Shown in pieces: positions 15,998 to 23,511 of a stretch of DNA of 64,000 bases. Positions within the stretch are counted from its first letter, which is position 1. Every line of letters starts with the position of its first letter. The position numbers and the translations under genes were made by a program. The stretch covers positions 434,001 through 498,000 of the forward strand of contig NZ_JADBGB010000001.1 in assembly GCF_015220045.1 (NCBI RefSeq), read 5' to 3'. The DNA is from Marivivens aquimaris (GTDB lineage: Bacteria > Pseudomonadota > Alphaproteobacteria > Rhodobacterales > Rhodobacteraceae). A model generated the notes under the pieces. That model made no database searches, had not been told where the DNA came from, and was given only the letters and a program-made list of their open reading frames with translations.

Positions 15998-16585
15998 ATG
16001 GATATGGCCTTTGACCACTTTGCCGGTGCGCCCGATGAGGCACTTCTGGTCGCCTTCGCAAACGGCGATCAGACCGCTGCCCGTTTGCTGGCGACACGGC
16101 TCGCGCCGCGCGCGATAGGTCAGGCGTTCCGTTTGCTACACGACAGGGCCGAGGCCGAAGACGTCGTTCAGGAAGCGATGCTGCGACTTTGGCGGATCGC
16201 ACCCGAGTGGCGACAGGGCGAAGCGCAGGTGTCGACGTGGCTCTACCGCGTTGTCGGCAACCTTTGCATCGACCGTCTGCGCAAACGCAAACGCTCGGTG
16301 GGCATAGACGAGATTGCGGAGCCGGCTGACGATACGCCGTCGGTTTCGGACCGGATGCAAGACAACGCTCGGCTGCAGGCGCTCTCTGACGCGCTGGCCG
16401 AAATGCCGGACAGGCAGGCGCAAGCTGTGTCGCTCAGGCATCTGGAAGGTCTCGGTAATCCTGAGATTGCCGAGATCATGGAAATTAGCGTCGAGGCTGT
16501 AGAAAGCCTCACGGCGCGAGGAAAACGGACGCTCGCCAAGATACTGGCGGGCCGTAAGGCGGAACTGGGGTTTGGCAATGACTGA
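15998..16585 (+). CDS. ECF-family RNA polymerase sigma factor
   Basis: A 195-residue group 4 sigma factor. Region 2 spans about residues 35-95 (AFRLLHDRAEAEDVVQEAMLRLWR, then STWLYRVVGNLCIDRLRKRKR). Region 4 spans about 125-180 (LAEMPDRQAQAVSLRHLEGLGNPEIAEIMEISVEAVES). The GNPEIAEIMxIS helix-turn-helix and the downstream partners resemble the ECF groups controlled by membrane anti-sigma factors in metal or envelope stress. The gene overlaps the next one by eight bases. A second ATG at codon 3 is an alternative start; neither has a strong ribosome site. Confidence 0.93.
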   Translation: MDMAFDHFAGAPDEALLVAFANGDQTAARLLATRLAPRAIGQAFRLLHDRAEAEDVVQEAMLRLWRIAPEWRQGEAQVSTWLYRVVGNLCIDRLRKRKRSVGIDEIAEPADDTPSVSDRMQDNARLQALSDALAEMPDRQAQAVSLRHLEGLGNPEIAEIMEISVEAVESLTARGKRTLAKILAGRKAELGFGND

Positions 16586-16940
16586 CAAACACGACCACTT
16601 GGATGATTTCGAACTGGACGCCCTTTTTGCGAGCGCGCGAAAGGCCGACCTCGAACCGTCGCCGGATTTTATGGCGCGGCTCTTCGACGATATCGACTTG
16701 GTGGCCGCCGAGGCCCCGCCTGCGGAAGAGCCTGCAGTGCGCGGAGGTCTTTTCGCGTCGATCTGGGACGCCGTCGGCGGCTGGATCGGGGCAAGCGGGC
16801 TTGCTGCCGCAACGGCGGCGGGGGTCTGGGTCGGTGTTGTTTCTCCGTCCTCGCTTGATAATGTGACGAGCGCGTTTTTTGGCGATAGCGTGTCTGTCTC
16901 GCTCTTTGCGAGTGACGATGTCTTGGGAGTCGATGGCTGA
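16578..16940 (+). CDS. Putative membrane anti-sigma factor of the ECF cassette
   Basis: A 120-residue protein with an acidic cytoplasmic N-terminus (LDDFELDALFASARK, residues 8-22), one transmembrane helix (about 72-90, SGLAAATAAGVWVGVV) and a short periplasmic end. Size, topology and its position overlapping the sigma gene by eight bases support an anti-sigma role; I see no HxxxCxxC zinc motif. Related genes in rhodobacteria often carry uninformative database names. The ATG at 16578 is preferred over a TTG two codons earlier. Confidence 0.65.
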   Translation: MTDKHDHLDDFELDALFASARKADLEPSPDFMARLFDDIDLVAAEAPPAEEPAVRGGLFASIWDAVGGWIGASGLAAATAAGVWVGVVSPSSLDNVTSAFFGDSVSVSLFASDDVLGVDG

Positions 16941-16942
16941 AA

Positions 16943-17431
16943 ATGACCGAGAAACCTAAATCCCGTATGCGTCTGGGCCTGCGTATCCTGCTGATCGCAT
17001 CGCTCGCGCTGAACCTGATGATTATCGGTCTGGTTGTCGGCGGTATCGCCAAGGGCAAGCCCCCGCGTTCGTTCGGTGGCGGCTACGATTTCAGCCTTGG
17101 CGCTGTCGGTGCCGCGCTGGACGAAGACGACCGCCGCGCGCTGCGCGATGACCTGCGCGGCCGTGAAGACCTGCGTCCGCCGCGCCGCGAAGAGTTGACC
17201 GCTATGCGTGATGCCTTCACCGCTGCCATTATTGCCGAACCTTTTGATCGTTCGGTGTTGGAGACGCTTTTTACCGAGCAGCGTGATCGTCAGTTCGAGG
17301 TCATGCAGGCGGGGCAGCAGGCGATGCTCGACCGGCTTGACCAGATGTCGTCGGACGAGCGCAAAGCCTTCGTCGAGCGCCTTAATCGCCGTGACTGGGG
17401 GCGAGGTGGACCAGGGCGCGACGATCACTAA
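16943..17431 (+). CDS. Periplasmic heavy-metal-sensor family protein (Metal_resist/CpxP-like)
   Basis: A 162-residue protein with an N-terminal signal anchor (about 10-35, LRILLIASLALNLMIIGLVVGGIA) followed by an alpha-helical periplasmic domain rich in Arg, Asp and Glu. The domain resembles the Metal_resist / LTXXQ group that includes CnrX, ZraP and CpxP. A conserved-looking FTEQRDRQFEVMQAGQQAMLDRL helix (about 111-133) fits. It starts two bases after the anti-sigma gene. It probably senses a periplasmic metal or misfolding signal for the sigma/anti-sigma pair; the ligand is unknown, and there are few His residues. It ends two bases before the convergent pleD. Confidence 0.75.
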   Translation: MTEKPKSRMRLGLRILLIASLALNLMIIGLVVGGIAKGKPPRSFGGGYDFSLGAVGAALDEDDRRALRDDLRGREDLRPPRREELTAMRDAFTAAIIAEPFDRSVLETLFTEQRDRQFEVMQAGQQAMLDRLDQMSSDERKAFVERLNRRDWGRGGPGRDDH

Positions 17432-17433
17432 AC

Positions 17434-18813
17434 TCAGGCGGCCGTGACGAGGGTGACCTTGTTGCGGCCCATTGATTTGGAACGATAGAGCGCGTCATCG
17501 GCGCGCGACATGACGGTGGTAAAGTCCTTATCCGCTGTCGTTCCCATCGCCACCCCGATCGACATCGTGACCCGCGCTTCACGTCCGCAAGGAAGCATGA
17601 TCGGCGTGTCCTCGATATGGTTCCGAACACGCTCTGCGGTGCGCTGTGCGTTGTGGATCGAAGTTTCGGGCATGGCGACGAGAAACTCCTCGCCCCCGAT
17701 CCGCGCCACGAGGTCGAATGCACGGACGTTGCTGCGAATACAGTCGGCCACGGTGCGCAGGACCTCATCCCCGCCCACATGCCCGAAGGTGTCGTTCACC
17801 GTTTTAAAGTGATCGATATCCAGCATCATTAGCGCAAAATCCTGATCCTTCTGGTTCGCTCGTTCCGTCAGAGCGGTCAGGTAGGGCTGCGCATAGCGGC
17901 GATTGTAGAGCCCGGTGAGTTCGTCGGTGACAGCCGCCTCAAGCCCGGTGCGCACCGTATCACGCAGCTTCTTCATCCGTGCGACGCGCTTCAGGAGCGC
18001 TCTGGTCCGGATCGCAAGTTCAGCCATCAGCGAATCCCGCATCGCGACATCATCGGCACCTAGATCGAGCACCATCGCGGCAAGGTTGCTGGCATCGTGC
18101 GGCAGGATAACGAGCTGCGCGGCGTGACGGCTTTCGGGACGGCTGCGGAGGTCGGCTATCAGTTGGAAAAGCTGTCCGTCGTTGCTCATCCCGTCCGTAT
18201 GACGGCTGTCGACAATGAAAAGATCGGGCCGTTCGGCATCTGAGCCCGCCTGATGGACCTGCTCGGGCGACAGCAATTTGACCTGAGTTCCCAGTGCTTG
18301 CGACATCGCGCGGGAAAGTCCGATGGTGGTTGGCGACGCCACGCCGACGACCGCGACCTTGTTGGGCAGGATCAGCGGTTCGGACACCTCGGCAAAGCCG
18401 AACGCTTGGCTGGTTTCATTGCGTAGACGGAGCTCGGCATCGGCTTCACTCGCCCGAAGCAGACTGCGGATGCGGGCATGAAGCAGCATGTCGGAGAGCG
18501 GGCGGGGGAGCACCTCGTCGACGCCAAGTTCCAGCGCCTTTAGTCGCAATTCGGGCGAGGAGATGTTGCCGATGCCGATGATCGGCACCTTCACGTTACC
18601 ATCGCGGCCGATCCGCGAATTACAGAGCGCCTTTAGTCCGTTGCAGTCGCTCACATCGGCCAGCACGAGGTCAATCGGCACCTCGGACATGACGCGCCGC
18701 GCCTCGTTGATCGACGCGCAGGGATAAACGCTGTAATGGGCACAGCAGAGTTTGACCTTGAGAACGATGCGGTTCGTCGCCACGCTGTCGAGAATAAGAA
18801 TCCGACCTGACAT
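17434..18813 (-). CDS. pleD: PleD-type diguanylate cyclase (REC-REC-GGDEF)
   Basis: A 459-residue cytoplasmic response regulator. A receiver domain spans 1-120 with phospho-acceptor Asp53 (LADVSD). A second, degenerate receiver-like domain spans about 150-275. The GGDEF domain spans 290-455 with active site GGEEF (373-377). An inhibitory-site motif RAFD (364-367) stands exactly five residues before it, so product inhibition by c-di-GMP is expected. It makes c-di-GMP, which in this lineage typically controls the motile-to-sessile switch. AGGAGA precedes the ATG. Divergent DUF3572 and the convergent metal sensor flank it; no histidine kinase is nearby. Confidence 0.93.
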   Translation of the reverse strand: MSGRILILDSVATNRIVLKVKLCCAHYSVYPCASINEARRVMSEVPIDLVLADVSDCNGLKALCNSRIGRDGNVKVPIIGIGNISSPELRLKALELGVDEVLPRPLSDMLLHARIRSLLRASEADAELRLRNETSQAFGFAEVSEPLILPNKVAVVGVASPTTIGLSRAMSQALGTQVKLLSPEQVHQAGSDAERPDLFIVDSRHTDGMSNDGQLFQLIADLRSRPESRHAAQLVILPHDASNLAAMVLDLGADDVAMRDSLMAELAIRTRALLKRVARMKKLRDTVRTGLEAAVTDELTGLYNRRYAQPYLTALTERANQKDQDFALMMLDIDHFKTVNDTFGHVGGDEVLRTVADCIRSNVRAFDLVARIGGEEFLVAMPETSIHNAQRTAERVRNHIEDTPIMLPCGREARVTMSIGVAMGTTADKDFTTVMSRADDALYRSKSMGRNKVTLVTAA

Positions 18814-18891
18814 AAAGGTCTCCTAAGGTGCGTTTGAAGCACTCTCGGGCAAAAGAGTTAAGAAACAGTTTCCCGCAGACGGAGAATGGGA

Positions 18892-19170
18892 ATGAAACGT
18901 GAACAGGGCGAAACGATTGCCTTGCAGGCGCTAGCTTGGCTGGCGAGCAACGAAGAGCTGATGCCGATATTTATGGGATCGACCGGCGTATCGGTCGATG
19001 ATGTTAAAAATCAGGCGGGTCAGCCCGAATTTCTACTTTCGGTGCTGGAGTTTATCACGATGGACGACAAGTGGATCGTGGAGTGTTGCGACGCGCTGAA
19101 CGTGCCCTACACGACTTTAATGGAAGCCCGCGCCGCACTGCCCGGCGGCCAACACATGCACTGGACCTGA
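18892..19170 (+). CDS. DUF3572 family protein
   Basis: A 92-residue protein recognised as DUF3572 from ETIALQALAWLASNEELMP and FLLSVLEFITMDDKWIVECC. It is alpha-helical and cytoplasmic, with no known activity. The start at 18892 is chosen over the ATG at 18886 because GGAGA at 18881-18885 would abut the latter but leaves a 6-nt spacing for the former. The gene commonly sits divergent from pleD in Rhodobacterales, as here. It precedes the HAD gene by three bases. Confidence 0.87.
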   Translation: MKREQGETIALQALAWLASNEELMPIFMGSTGVSVDDVKNQAGQPEFLLSVLEFITMDDKWIVECCDALNVPYTTLMEARAALPGGQHMHWT

Positions 19171-19173
19171 CCT

Positions 19174-19866
19174 ATGCCGATCCAGGGAATCATCTTCGAC
19201 AAAGACGGAACGCTCTACGATTTCAACGCGACGTGGGGCGCGTGGACGAAGAGCCTGCTGGAGCAGGAAGCCGAGGATGCGGCGCACCGCGCGGCGCTTG
19301 CTGATGTGCTTGGTTTCGATCTGGAGAGCGAGCGGTTCCGCAAGGACAGCATCGTGATCGCGTCGACGTCGGACGAGGTATCTCAGGTCCTGTTGCCGCT
19401 CATTCCAGAAGAAAAGCGCGACAACTTTATGGATCGCCTGAATGCGCTGGCTGCGGTCGCGCCGCAGGTGGAGTCTGTGCCTTTGTCAGACTTCTTGAGT
19501 GAACTCAAAGGCATGGGGCTGAAGGTCGGCGTCGCCACGAACGACGGCGAGAGTTCTGCGCTCGCGCATTTGGGTCGGTCGGGAGTTGCGGGCGATTTCG
19601 ACTTCATTGCCGGATACGACAGCGGTTTCGGCGGCAAGCCGGAGGCCGGTCAGTTGCTCGCGTTCTGCGATCAGGTCGGCGTCGCGCCGCAGCATTGCGT
19701 GATGGTCGGCGACAGCACGCATGACCTCGAAGCAGGGCGCAAGGCTGGGATGAAGGTCGTTGCGGTGCTGACGGGTATCGCAGAGGAGCCTGAACTGGCG
19801 CCACATGCGGACGCTGTCCTGCCGTCAATTGGTGAACTGGCGGAGTGGGTGCGCGCTCAGGCCTGA
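19174..19866 (+). CDS. HAD-superfamily phosphatase (phosphoglycolate phosphatase-like)
   Basis: A 230-residue HAD hydrolase. Motif I DKDGTL (residues 9-14, first Asp nucleophile), motif II VATND, motif III Lys in GGKPEAG, and motif IV GDSTHD are intact. A helical cap domain lies at about 20-85. The closest functional comparison is phosphoglycolate phosphatase, but the substrate of such cap-type HADs cannot be assigned with confidence. It follows DUF3572 by three bases, probably as one transcript, and its 3' end overlaps the convergent TetR gene by ten bases. Confidence 0.88.
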   Translation: MPIQGIIFDKDGTLYDFNATWGAWTKSLLEQEAEDAAHRAALADVLGFDLESERFRKDSIVIASTSDEVSQVLLPLIPEEKRDNFMDRLNALAAVAPQVESVPLSDFLSELKGMGLKVGVATNDGESSALAHLGRSGVAGDFDFIAGYDSGFGGKPEAGQLLAFCDQVGVAPQHCVMVGDSTHDLEAGRKAGMKVVAVLTGIAEEPELAPHADAVLPSIGELAEWVRAQA

Positions 19867-20453
19867 CCGATCAGGCGCAGAGTGAGATCGGTAGCACGGC
19901 GGGAACGGCTGTCGATTTCCTCGTCCTTAAGCAACGGAACCGAGCCAATAACGCGGCGGATTTGCAGGTCGCCAATCAGAAGATCGTAGTAGATCTCGGC
20001 CGCTTCTTCGGGCGCGCCGTCTTCGATAAAACGTCCGAAAATCTTGGTGAGGAGGGGGATGATCGACGCGCGGCCCGCGTCTGCCAACGTGCGCCCCAGC
20101 ATCCCCGTATCATGCACGTCACCGGCCGCAGCGCGGTTCAGAACCACGGCGCGTTGGCCGGTGAGGGTGTTCAAAAGCTCAGGTCCGAAAGCCAGCAGGA
20201 TGTCCCGTAGCGAGGCATCCTCGGTCAGCGCCGATTGCAACTGTTCGAGCGATGTTTCGGCGTTTCGCTCGACCATCGACAGGAACAGGCCCTGCTTGTT
20301 CCCGTACCATTTATAGAGCGTTTCGTTCGACGCCTTGGCCCGTTTCGCCACCTCGAGCATCGAAGTCGCCTTGTACCCCTTGAGCGCCAGCAACCCGTAA
20401 GCTGCCGTCTCGATCTGGATACGTCGTTCGGCCTGTTTTTCTTGGTGCATCAT
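19857..20453 (-). CDS. TetR/AcrR-family transcriptional regulator
   Basis: A 198-residue repressor-type protein. Residues 10-57 form the TetR helix-turn-helix (IETAAYGLLALKGYKATSMLEVAKRA, then KASNETLYKWYGNKQGLF). The ligand domain resembles the AefR-like C-terminal domain group. The ligand and target are unknown; no adjacent gene is divergently transcribed close enough to be an obvious target. The 88-bp gap upstream (20454-20541) holds its promoter region and the 3' end of znuA. Confidence 0.88.
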   Translation of the reverse strand: MMHQEKQAERRIQIETAAYGLLALKGYKATSMLEVAKRAKASNETLYKWYGNKQGLFLSMVERNAETSLEQLQSALTEDASLRDILLAFGPELLNTLTGQRAVVLNRAAAGDVHDTGMLGRTLADAGRASIIPLLTKIFGRFIEDGAPEEAAEIYYDLLIGDLQIRRVIGSVPLLKDEEIDSRSRRATDLTLRLIGQA

Positions 20454-20541
20454 GTGCTCCTGCCCGCATTGCTCGAAGTGTAACGAGGTATACGGTTCGC
20501 CATCAAGAATACGGCGGGCAGGTCATACGAATGCCCCGTGA

Positions 20542-21435
20542 CTAGCCTTTCAGACAGGCCGAAAGTGCCTTCGCCGTGTCCAGAATAATGGCAGTTGCCT
20601 GATGTTCGTCAGCGGGTAGCGCCGCACCGAGGGGATCGACCACGGCAAAGCGCACATCCTGACCTTCGGCTACGAGTTCGGCCCATCCAAGGTTCGTCTG
20701 GGTGTCGGTCAGAATGCAGGTCACGCCTTCCTCTGCAACGCGGTCCCGAAGGGCGGCAAGGTGCGCCGCGCCAGGGTTCGACGCATCGGAGAGAGCGATC
20801 ATGTCGGTCGATGGCATGTCGAAAGCGGTTTCGAAATACTGGAAGCCATCGTGGGACACGACGTATTTTCCATCCTGCACGTCCGTGAGGAAGGCGATGG
20901 CTTCGATGTTTATGGCATCGACCTCGGCCACGAAAGCGTCAGCGTTTTTGCGATAGCTCTCGGCGTTTTCGGGGTCGGTCGCCGACAGGGTTTCGGCGAC
21001 AATGCCTGCCCAAGCAATTAGCGCGCTCGGCGACAGCCATGCATGCGGATCGAGACTGCCGTGGTCGTGATGTTCGTCTTCTTCCTCATCATGGAATTCG
21101 CGCATTGGAAGCGGTTCCCAACCGTCGGCGTGTAGGAATTCAACACTCGTCGCGTTGGCAGCCAGCGACTCGATGGGCGCTTCGAGGAACGGCGTCAGTC
21201 CTTCGCCGATCCAGAACACGATGTCCGCATTGGTCAGCATCCGCGCCTCGGACGGGCGCATCGCATAGTCGTGCGGGCTAGCACCGGGCGGGAGGAGAAC
21301 GCCGACATCCGCATTGTCGCCCGCAACGGCTTCGACCAGCGAACGCACGGGCGCGATATCGGTCACGATTGTCAGCGGATCGGCGCTGGCAGTGGTGGCG
21401 AGCAGGGCGAAAACGGCGGACATACGAATCATCAT
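20542..21435 (-). CDS. znuA: Zinc ABC transporter substrate-binding protein
   Basis: A 297-residue periplasmic cluster A-I metal-binding protein. The signal peptide is MMIRMSAVFALLATTASA. Metal ligands typical of ZnuA are in GASPHDYAMRP, LDPHAWLSP and VSHDGFQYF. A charged His-rich loop (HDEEEDEHHDHG) between the first two identifies zinc rather than manganese specificity. It delivers Zn2+ to ZnuB/ZnuC, encoded divergently. The start at 21435 has AGAGG upstream; an upstream frame extension is unlikely. Its promoter carries a Zur box across the -35 region. Confidence 0.95.
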   Translation of the reverse strand: MMIRMSAVFALLATTASADPLTIVTDIAPVRSLVEAVAGDNADVGVLLPPGASPHDYAMRPSEARMLTNADIVFWIGEGLTPFLEAPIESLAANATSVEFLHADGWEPLPMREFHDEEEDEHHDHGSLDPHAWLSPSALIAWAGIVAETLSATDPENAESYRKNADAFVAEVDAINIEAIAFLTDVQDGKYVVSHDGFQYFETAFDMPSTDMIALSDASNPGAAHLAALRDRVAEEGVTCILTDTQTNLGWAELVAEGQDVRFAVVDPLGAALPADEHQATAIILDTAKALSACLKG

Positions 21436-21463
21436 GGGCCTCTTGTGTTGCGGACAAGCGGTG

Positions 21464-21492
21464 CGTATAAAGGCAGTGTTATAGTATAACAA
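21464..21492 (-). promoter_or_regulatory. znuA promoter
   Basis: On the minus strand TTGTTA (21492-21487), a 17-bp spacer and TATACG (21469-21464) form a sigma-70 type promoter 28 bp before the znuA start. The Zur box occupies its -35 element and spacer, as expected for repression by zinc-loaded Zur. Confidence 0.6.
21477..21491. promoter_or_regulatory. Zur box (zinc-uptake repressor operator)
   Basis: TGTTATA-G-TATAACA is a perfect 7-1-7 palindrome matching the Zur operator consensus core known from proteobacteria. It sits between divergent znuA and zur-znuC-znuB, so one site can control both directions. Confidence 0.9.
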
Positions 21493-21500
21493 GCGTGCAA

Positions 21501-21974
21501 ATGACAGAACAGATCAGCGGCTTCGTTCCGCACGACCATCACCATTGCATCACCTCGGCGCTGGACACAGCCGCCGATCAATGCCGTGAGCGCGGCGTGC
21601 AATTCACCCCCGTTCGCAAGCGTGTGCTGGAGATTTTGCTCGAAGCGCACACGGCGATGGGGGCTTACGATGTGCTCGCGCGTTTGGACTCCGAAGGGTT
21701 GGGCTCCAAACCGCCTGTGGCCTATCGCGCGCTGTCTTTTCTGGTGGAGCAGGGCTTTGCGCACCGGATCGAAAAGCTGAACGCCTTTGTTGCCTGTTCG
21801 CATCCCGCCGCCACGCACAGCCCCGCGTTCATGATCTGCCGCTCGTGCAACACGGTGGCCGAGGCCGACATGCCCGAGACGTTCGGCGCGCCTGCGCAGC
21901 AGACGGGCTTCACTATCGAAAAGACCGTGATCGAGGCCGAGGGCATCTGCCAGAACTGCAAGGACTCCGAATGA
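21501..21974 (+). CDS. zur: Zinc uptake regulator, Fur family
   Basis: A 157-residue Fur-family repressor. A His-rich start (HDHHHC, about 11-16) is followed by the winged helix (FTPVRKRVLEILLEAHTAMGAYDVLARL) and the structural zinc site CRSC...CQNC. The znu context and the adjacent Zur box identify it as Zur rather than Fur or Mur. The ATG at 21501 lies only 9 bp after the Zur box and has no clear ribosome site; a GTG at 21495 is an alternative, and the mRNA may be nearly leaderless. It overlaps znuC by four bases (ATGA) and is probably autoregulated. Confidence 0.93.
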   Translation: MTEQISGFVPHDHHHCITSALDTAADQCRERGVQFTPVRKRVLEILLEAHTAMGAYDVLARLDSEGLGSKPPVAYRALSFLVEQGFAHRIEKLNAFVACSHPAATHSPAFMICRSCNTVAEADMPETFGAPAQQTGFTIEKTVIEAEGICQNCKDSE

Positions 21975-22720
21975 GCCTGATTTCCGCTCGCGGTCTGACG
22001 GTGCGCCACGGTGCGCAAACCGTCCTGCAAAACGTAGATTTCGATATCGACAGCGGCGAAATCGTCACCATCGTCGGCCCCAACGGGTCCGGCAAATCGA
22101 CGTTGCTCAGGGCGCTGATCAACGCGGTGAAACCAGCGACGGGTTCGGTCAAACACAAGCACGGGCTGCGGATCGGCTATGTGCCGCAAAAGCTTCATGT
22201 CGATGCGACACTGCCGATGACCGTGCGCCGTTTCCTCGACCTGCCGCGCCGTGTGAGCGATGTGGAGGCCGAGGCCGCATTGGACCGCACTGGCGTGCCC
22301 GAGCTTATCAAGCGCCAGCTTGATGGCCTTTCGGGCGGTCAGTTGCAGCGTGTTCTTCTGGCGCGCGCTCTGCTGGGTGCGCCCGATATCCTGCTGCTGG
22401 ACGAGGCAACACAGGGCCTCGACCAACCAGGCGAGGCCGCGTTCTACCGGCTGATTGAAGATGTCCGGAACCAGATGGGCTGCGCTATTTTGATGGTCAG
22501 CCACGAACTGCACGTCGTCATGAGCGCCTCCGACCGGGTCATTTGTCTGAACGGTCACGTCTGCTGCGAAGGCACGCCCGAGGTCGTTTCTGCCGCGCCC
22601 GCATATCGCCAGTTGTTCGGCACGGGGACGGGCGGCGCGCTGGCGCTTTACCGTCACGACCACGACCATTCGCACGACTGCGCGCATGATCACGACCATC
22701 ACGAAGGGCACCATCACTGA
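21971..22720 (+). CDS. znuC: Zinc ABC transporter ATP-binding protein
   Basis: A 249-residue ABC ATPase. Walker A is GPNGSGKST (residues 36-44), Q-loop YVPQK, signature LSGGQLQR, Walker B ILLLDEATQGLD and H-loop VSHELH. The last 21 residues are a His/Asp-rich tail (HDHDHSHDCAHDHDHHEG) that probably binds zinc at the cytoplasmic face. It energises zinc import with ZnuB and ZnuA. It starts inside the zur stop (ATGA) and ends in a TGATG overlap with znuB. Confidence 0.95.
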   Translation: MSLISARGLTVRHGAQTVLQNVDFDIDSGEIVTIVGPNGSGKSTLLRALINAVKPATGSVKHKHGLRIGYVPQKLHVDATLPMTVRRFLDLPRRVSDVEAEAALDRTGVPELIKRQLDGLSGGQLQRVLLARALLGAPDILLLDEATQGLDQPGEAAFYRLIEDVRNQMGCAILMVSHELHVVMSASDRVICLNGHVCCEGTPEVVSAAPAYRQLFGTGTGGALALYRHDHDHSHDCAHDHDHHEGHHH

Positions 22721-23511
22721 TGTTGGACGATTTCCTCATCCGCGCCATTCTGGCGGGCGTCGGTGCCTCGGTCGCGGCCAGCCTTCTGGGCTGTTTCGTC
22801 GTCTGGCGCCGCATGGCGTATTTCGGGGATGCAACCGCCCACGCGGCGATCCTTGGCGTAGCGCTGTCGCTGGCGTTCGGATTCTCGACCCTGATCGGCG
22901 TGAGCGCAGTGGCGCTGCTGATGGCTTTGTCGATCTTTGCGCTGACCAACCGCCAGATCGCTGTCGACACAATCCTCGGCGTTCTGGCGCACGGCGCTTT
23001 GGCGACCGGCCTTGTGGCGATTTCGCTGGTGCCGAGCGCGCGCATCAACCTTGAAAGCTACCTTTTCGGGGACGTGCTGATCGTCGGCAAAACCGACCTT
23101 GCGGTGATCTGGATCGGCGCTGCACTGGTCGCGCTGGTCATCTGGCGGCAGTGGTCGCGGATGCTGACCGCAACGCTTTCGCCCGAGCTGGCCTATGCTG
23201 CGGGCATCGACCCGAAACGCCAGCAGATCATCCTGACGCTGCTTCTTGCCGCTGTTGTCGCGGTGGCGATCAAGGTGATCGGAGCGCTGCTCATCACTGC
23301 GCTTTTGATCGTTCCCGCAGCGACCGCCCGCAACCTGTCCCGCACGCCCGAAGCGATGGCGTTCGCCTCCATCGGGTTCGGAGCGGCCAGCGCGGTTGGC
23401 GGGATCGGCTTGTCGTTCCAAGCCGACACGCCCGCCGGTCCGTCTATCGTCGTGGTCTCAGTCGTGTTCTTTGCGGCGGCGCTATTCGTGCGCCGCCTGC
23501 GGGGGCTTTAA
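22720..23511 (+). CDS. znuB: Zinc ABC transporter permease
   Basis: A 263-residue ABC-3 family permease with about eight hydrophobic helices (from ILAGVGASVAASLLGCFVVW through SIVVVSVVFFAAALFV). The family signature FGDATAHAAILGVAL is near residues 39-53. It forms the membrane channel of the Znu importer. The ATG is embedded in the znuC stop (TGATG), so it is the last gene of zur-znuC-znuB. Its end overlaps convergent asd by four bases with no terminator between them. Confidence 0.95.
   Translation: MLDDFLIRAILAGVGASVAASLLGCFVVWRRMAYFGDATAHAAILGVALSLAFGFSTLIGVSAVALLMALSIFALTNRQIAVDTILGVLAHGALATGLVAISLVPSARINLESYLFGDVLIVGKTDLAVIWIGAALVALVIWRQWSRMLTATLSPELAYAAGIDPKRQQIILTLLLAAVVAVAIKVIGALLITALLIVPAATARNLSRTPEAMAFASIGFGAASAVGGIGLSFQADTPAGPSIVVVSVVFFAAALFVRRLRGL

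Noticed and set aside
16136..17428. 430-codon minus-strand frame over the ECF cassette
   Set aside because: It is antisense to three overlapping genes with clear families; no ribosome site or domain.
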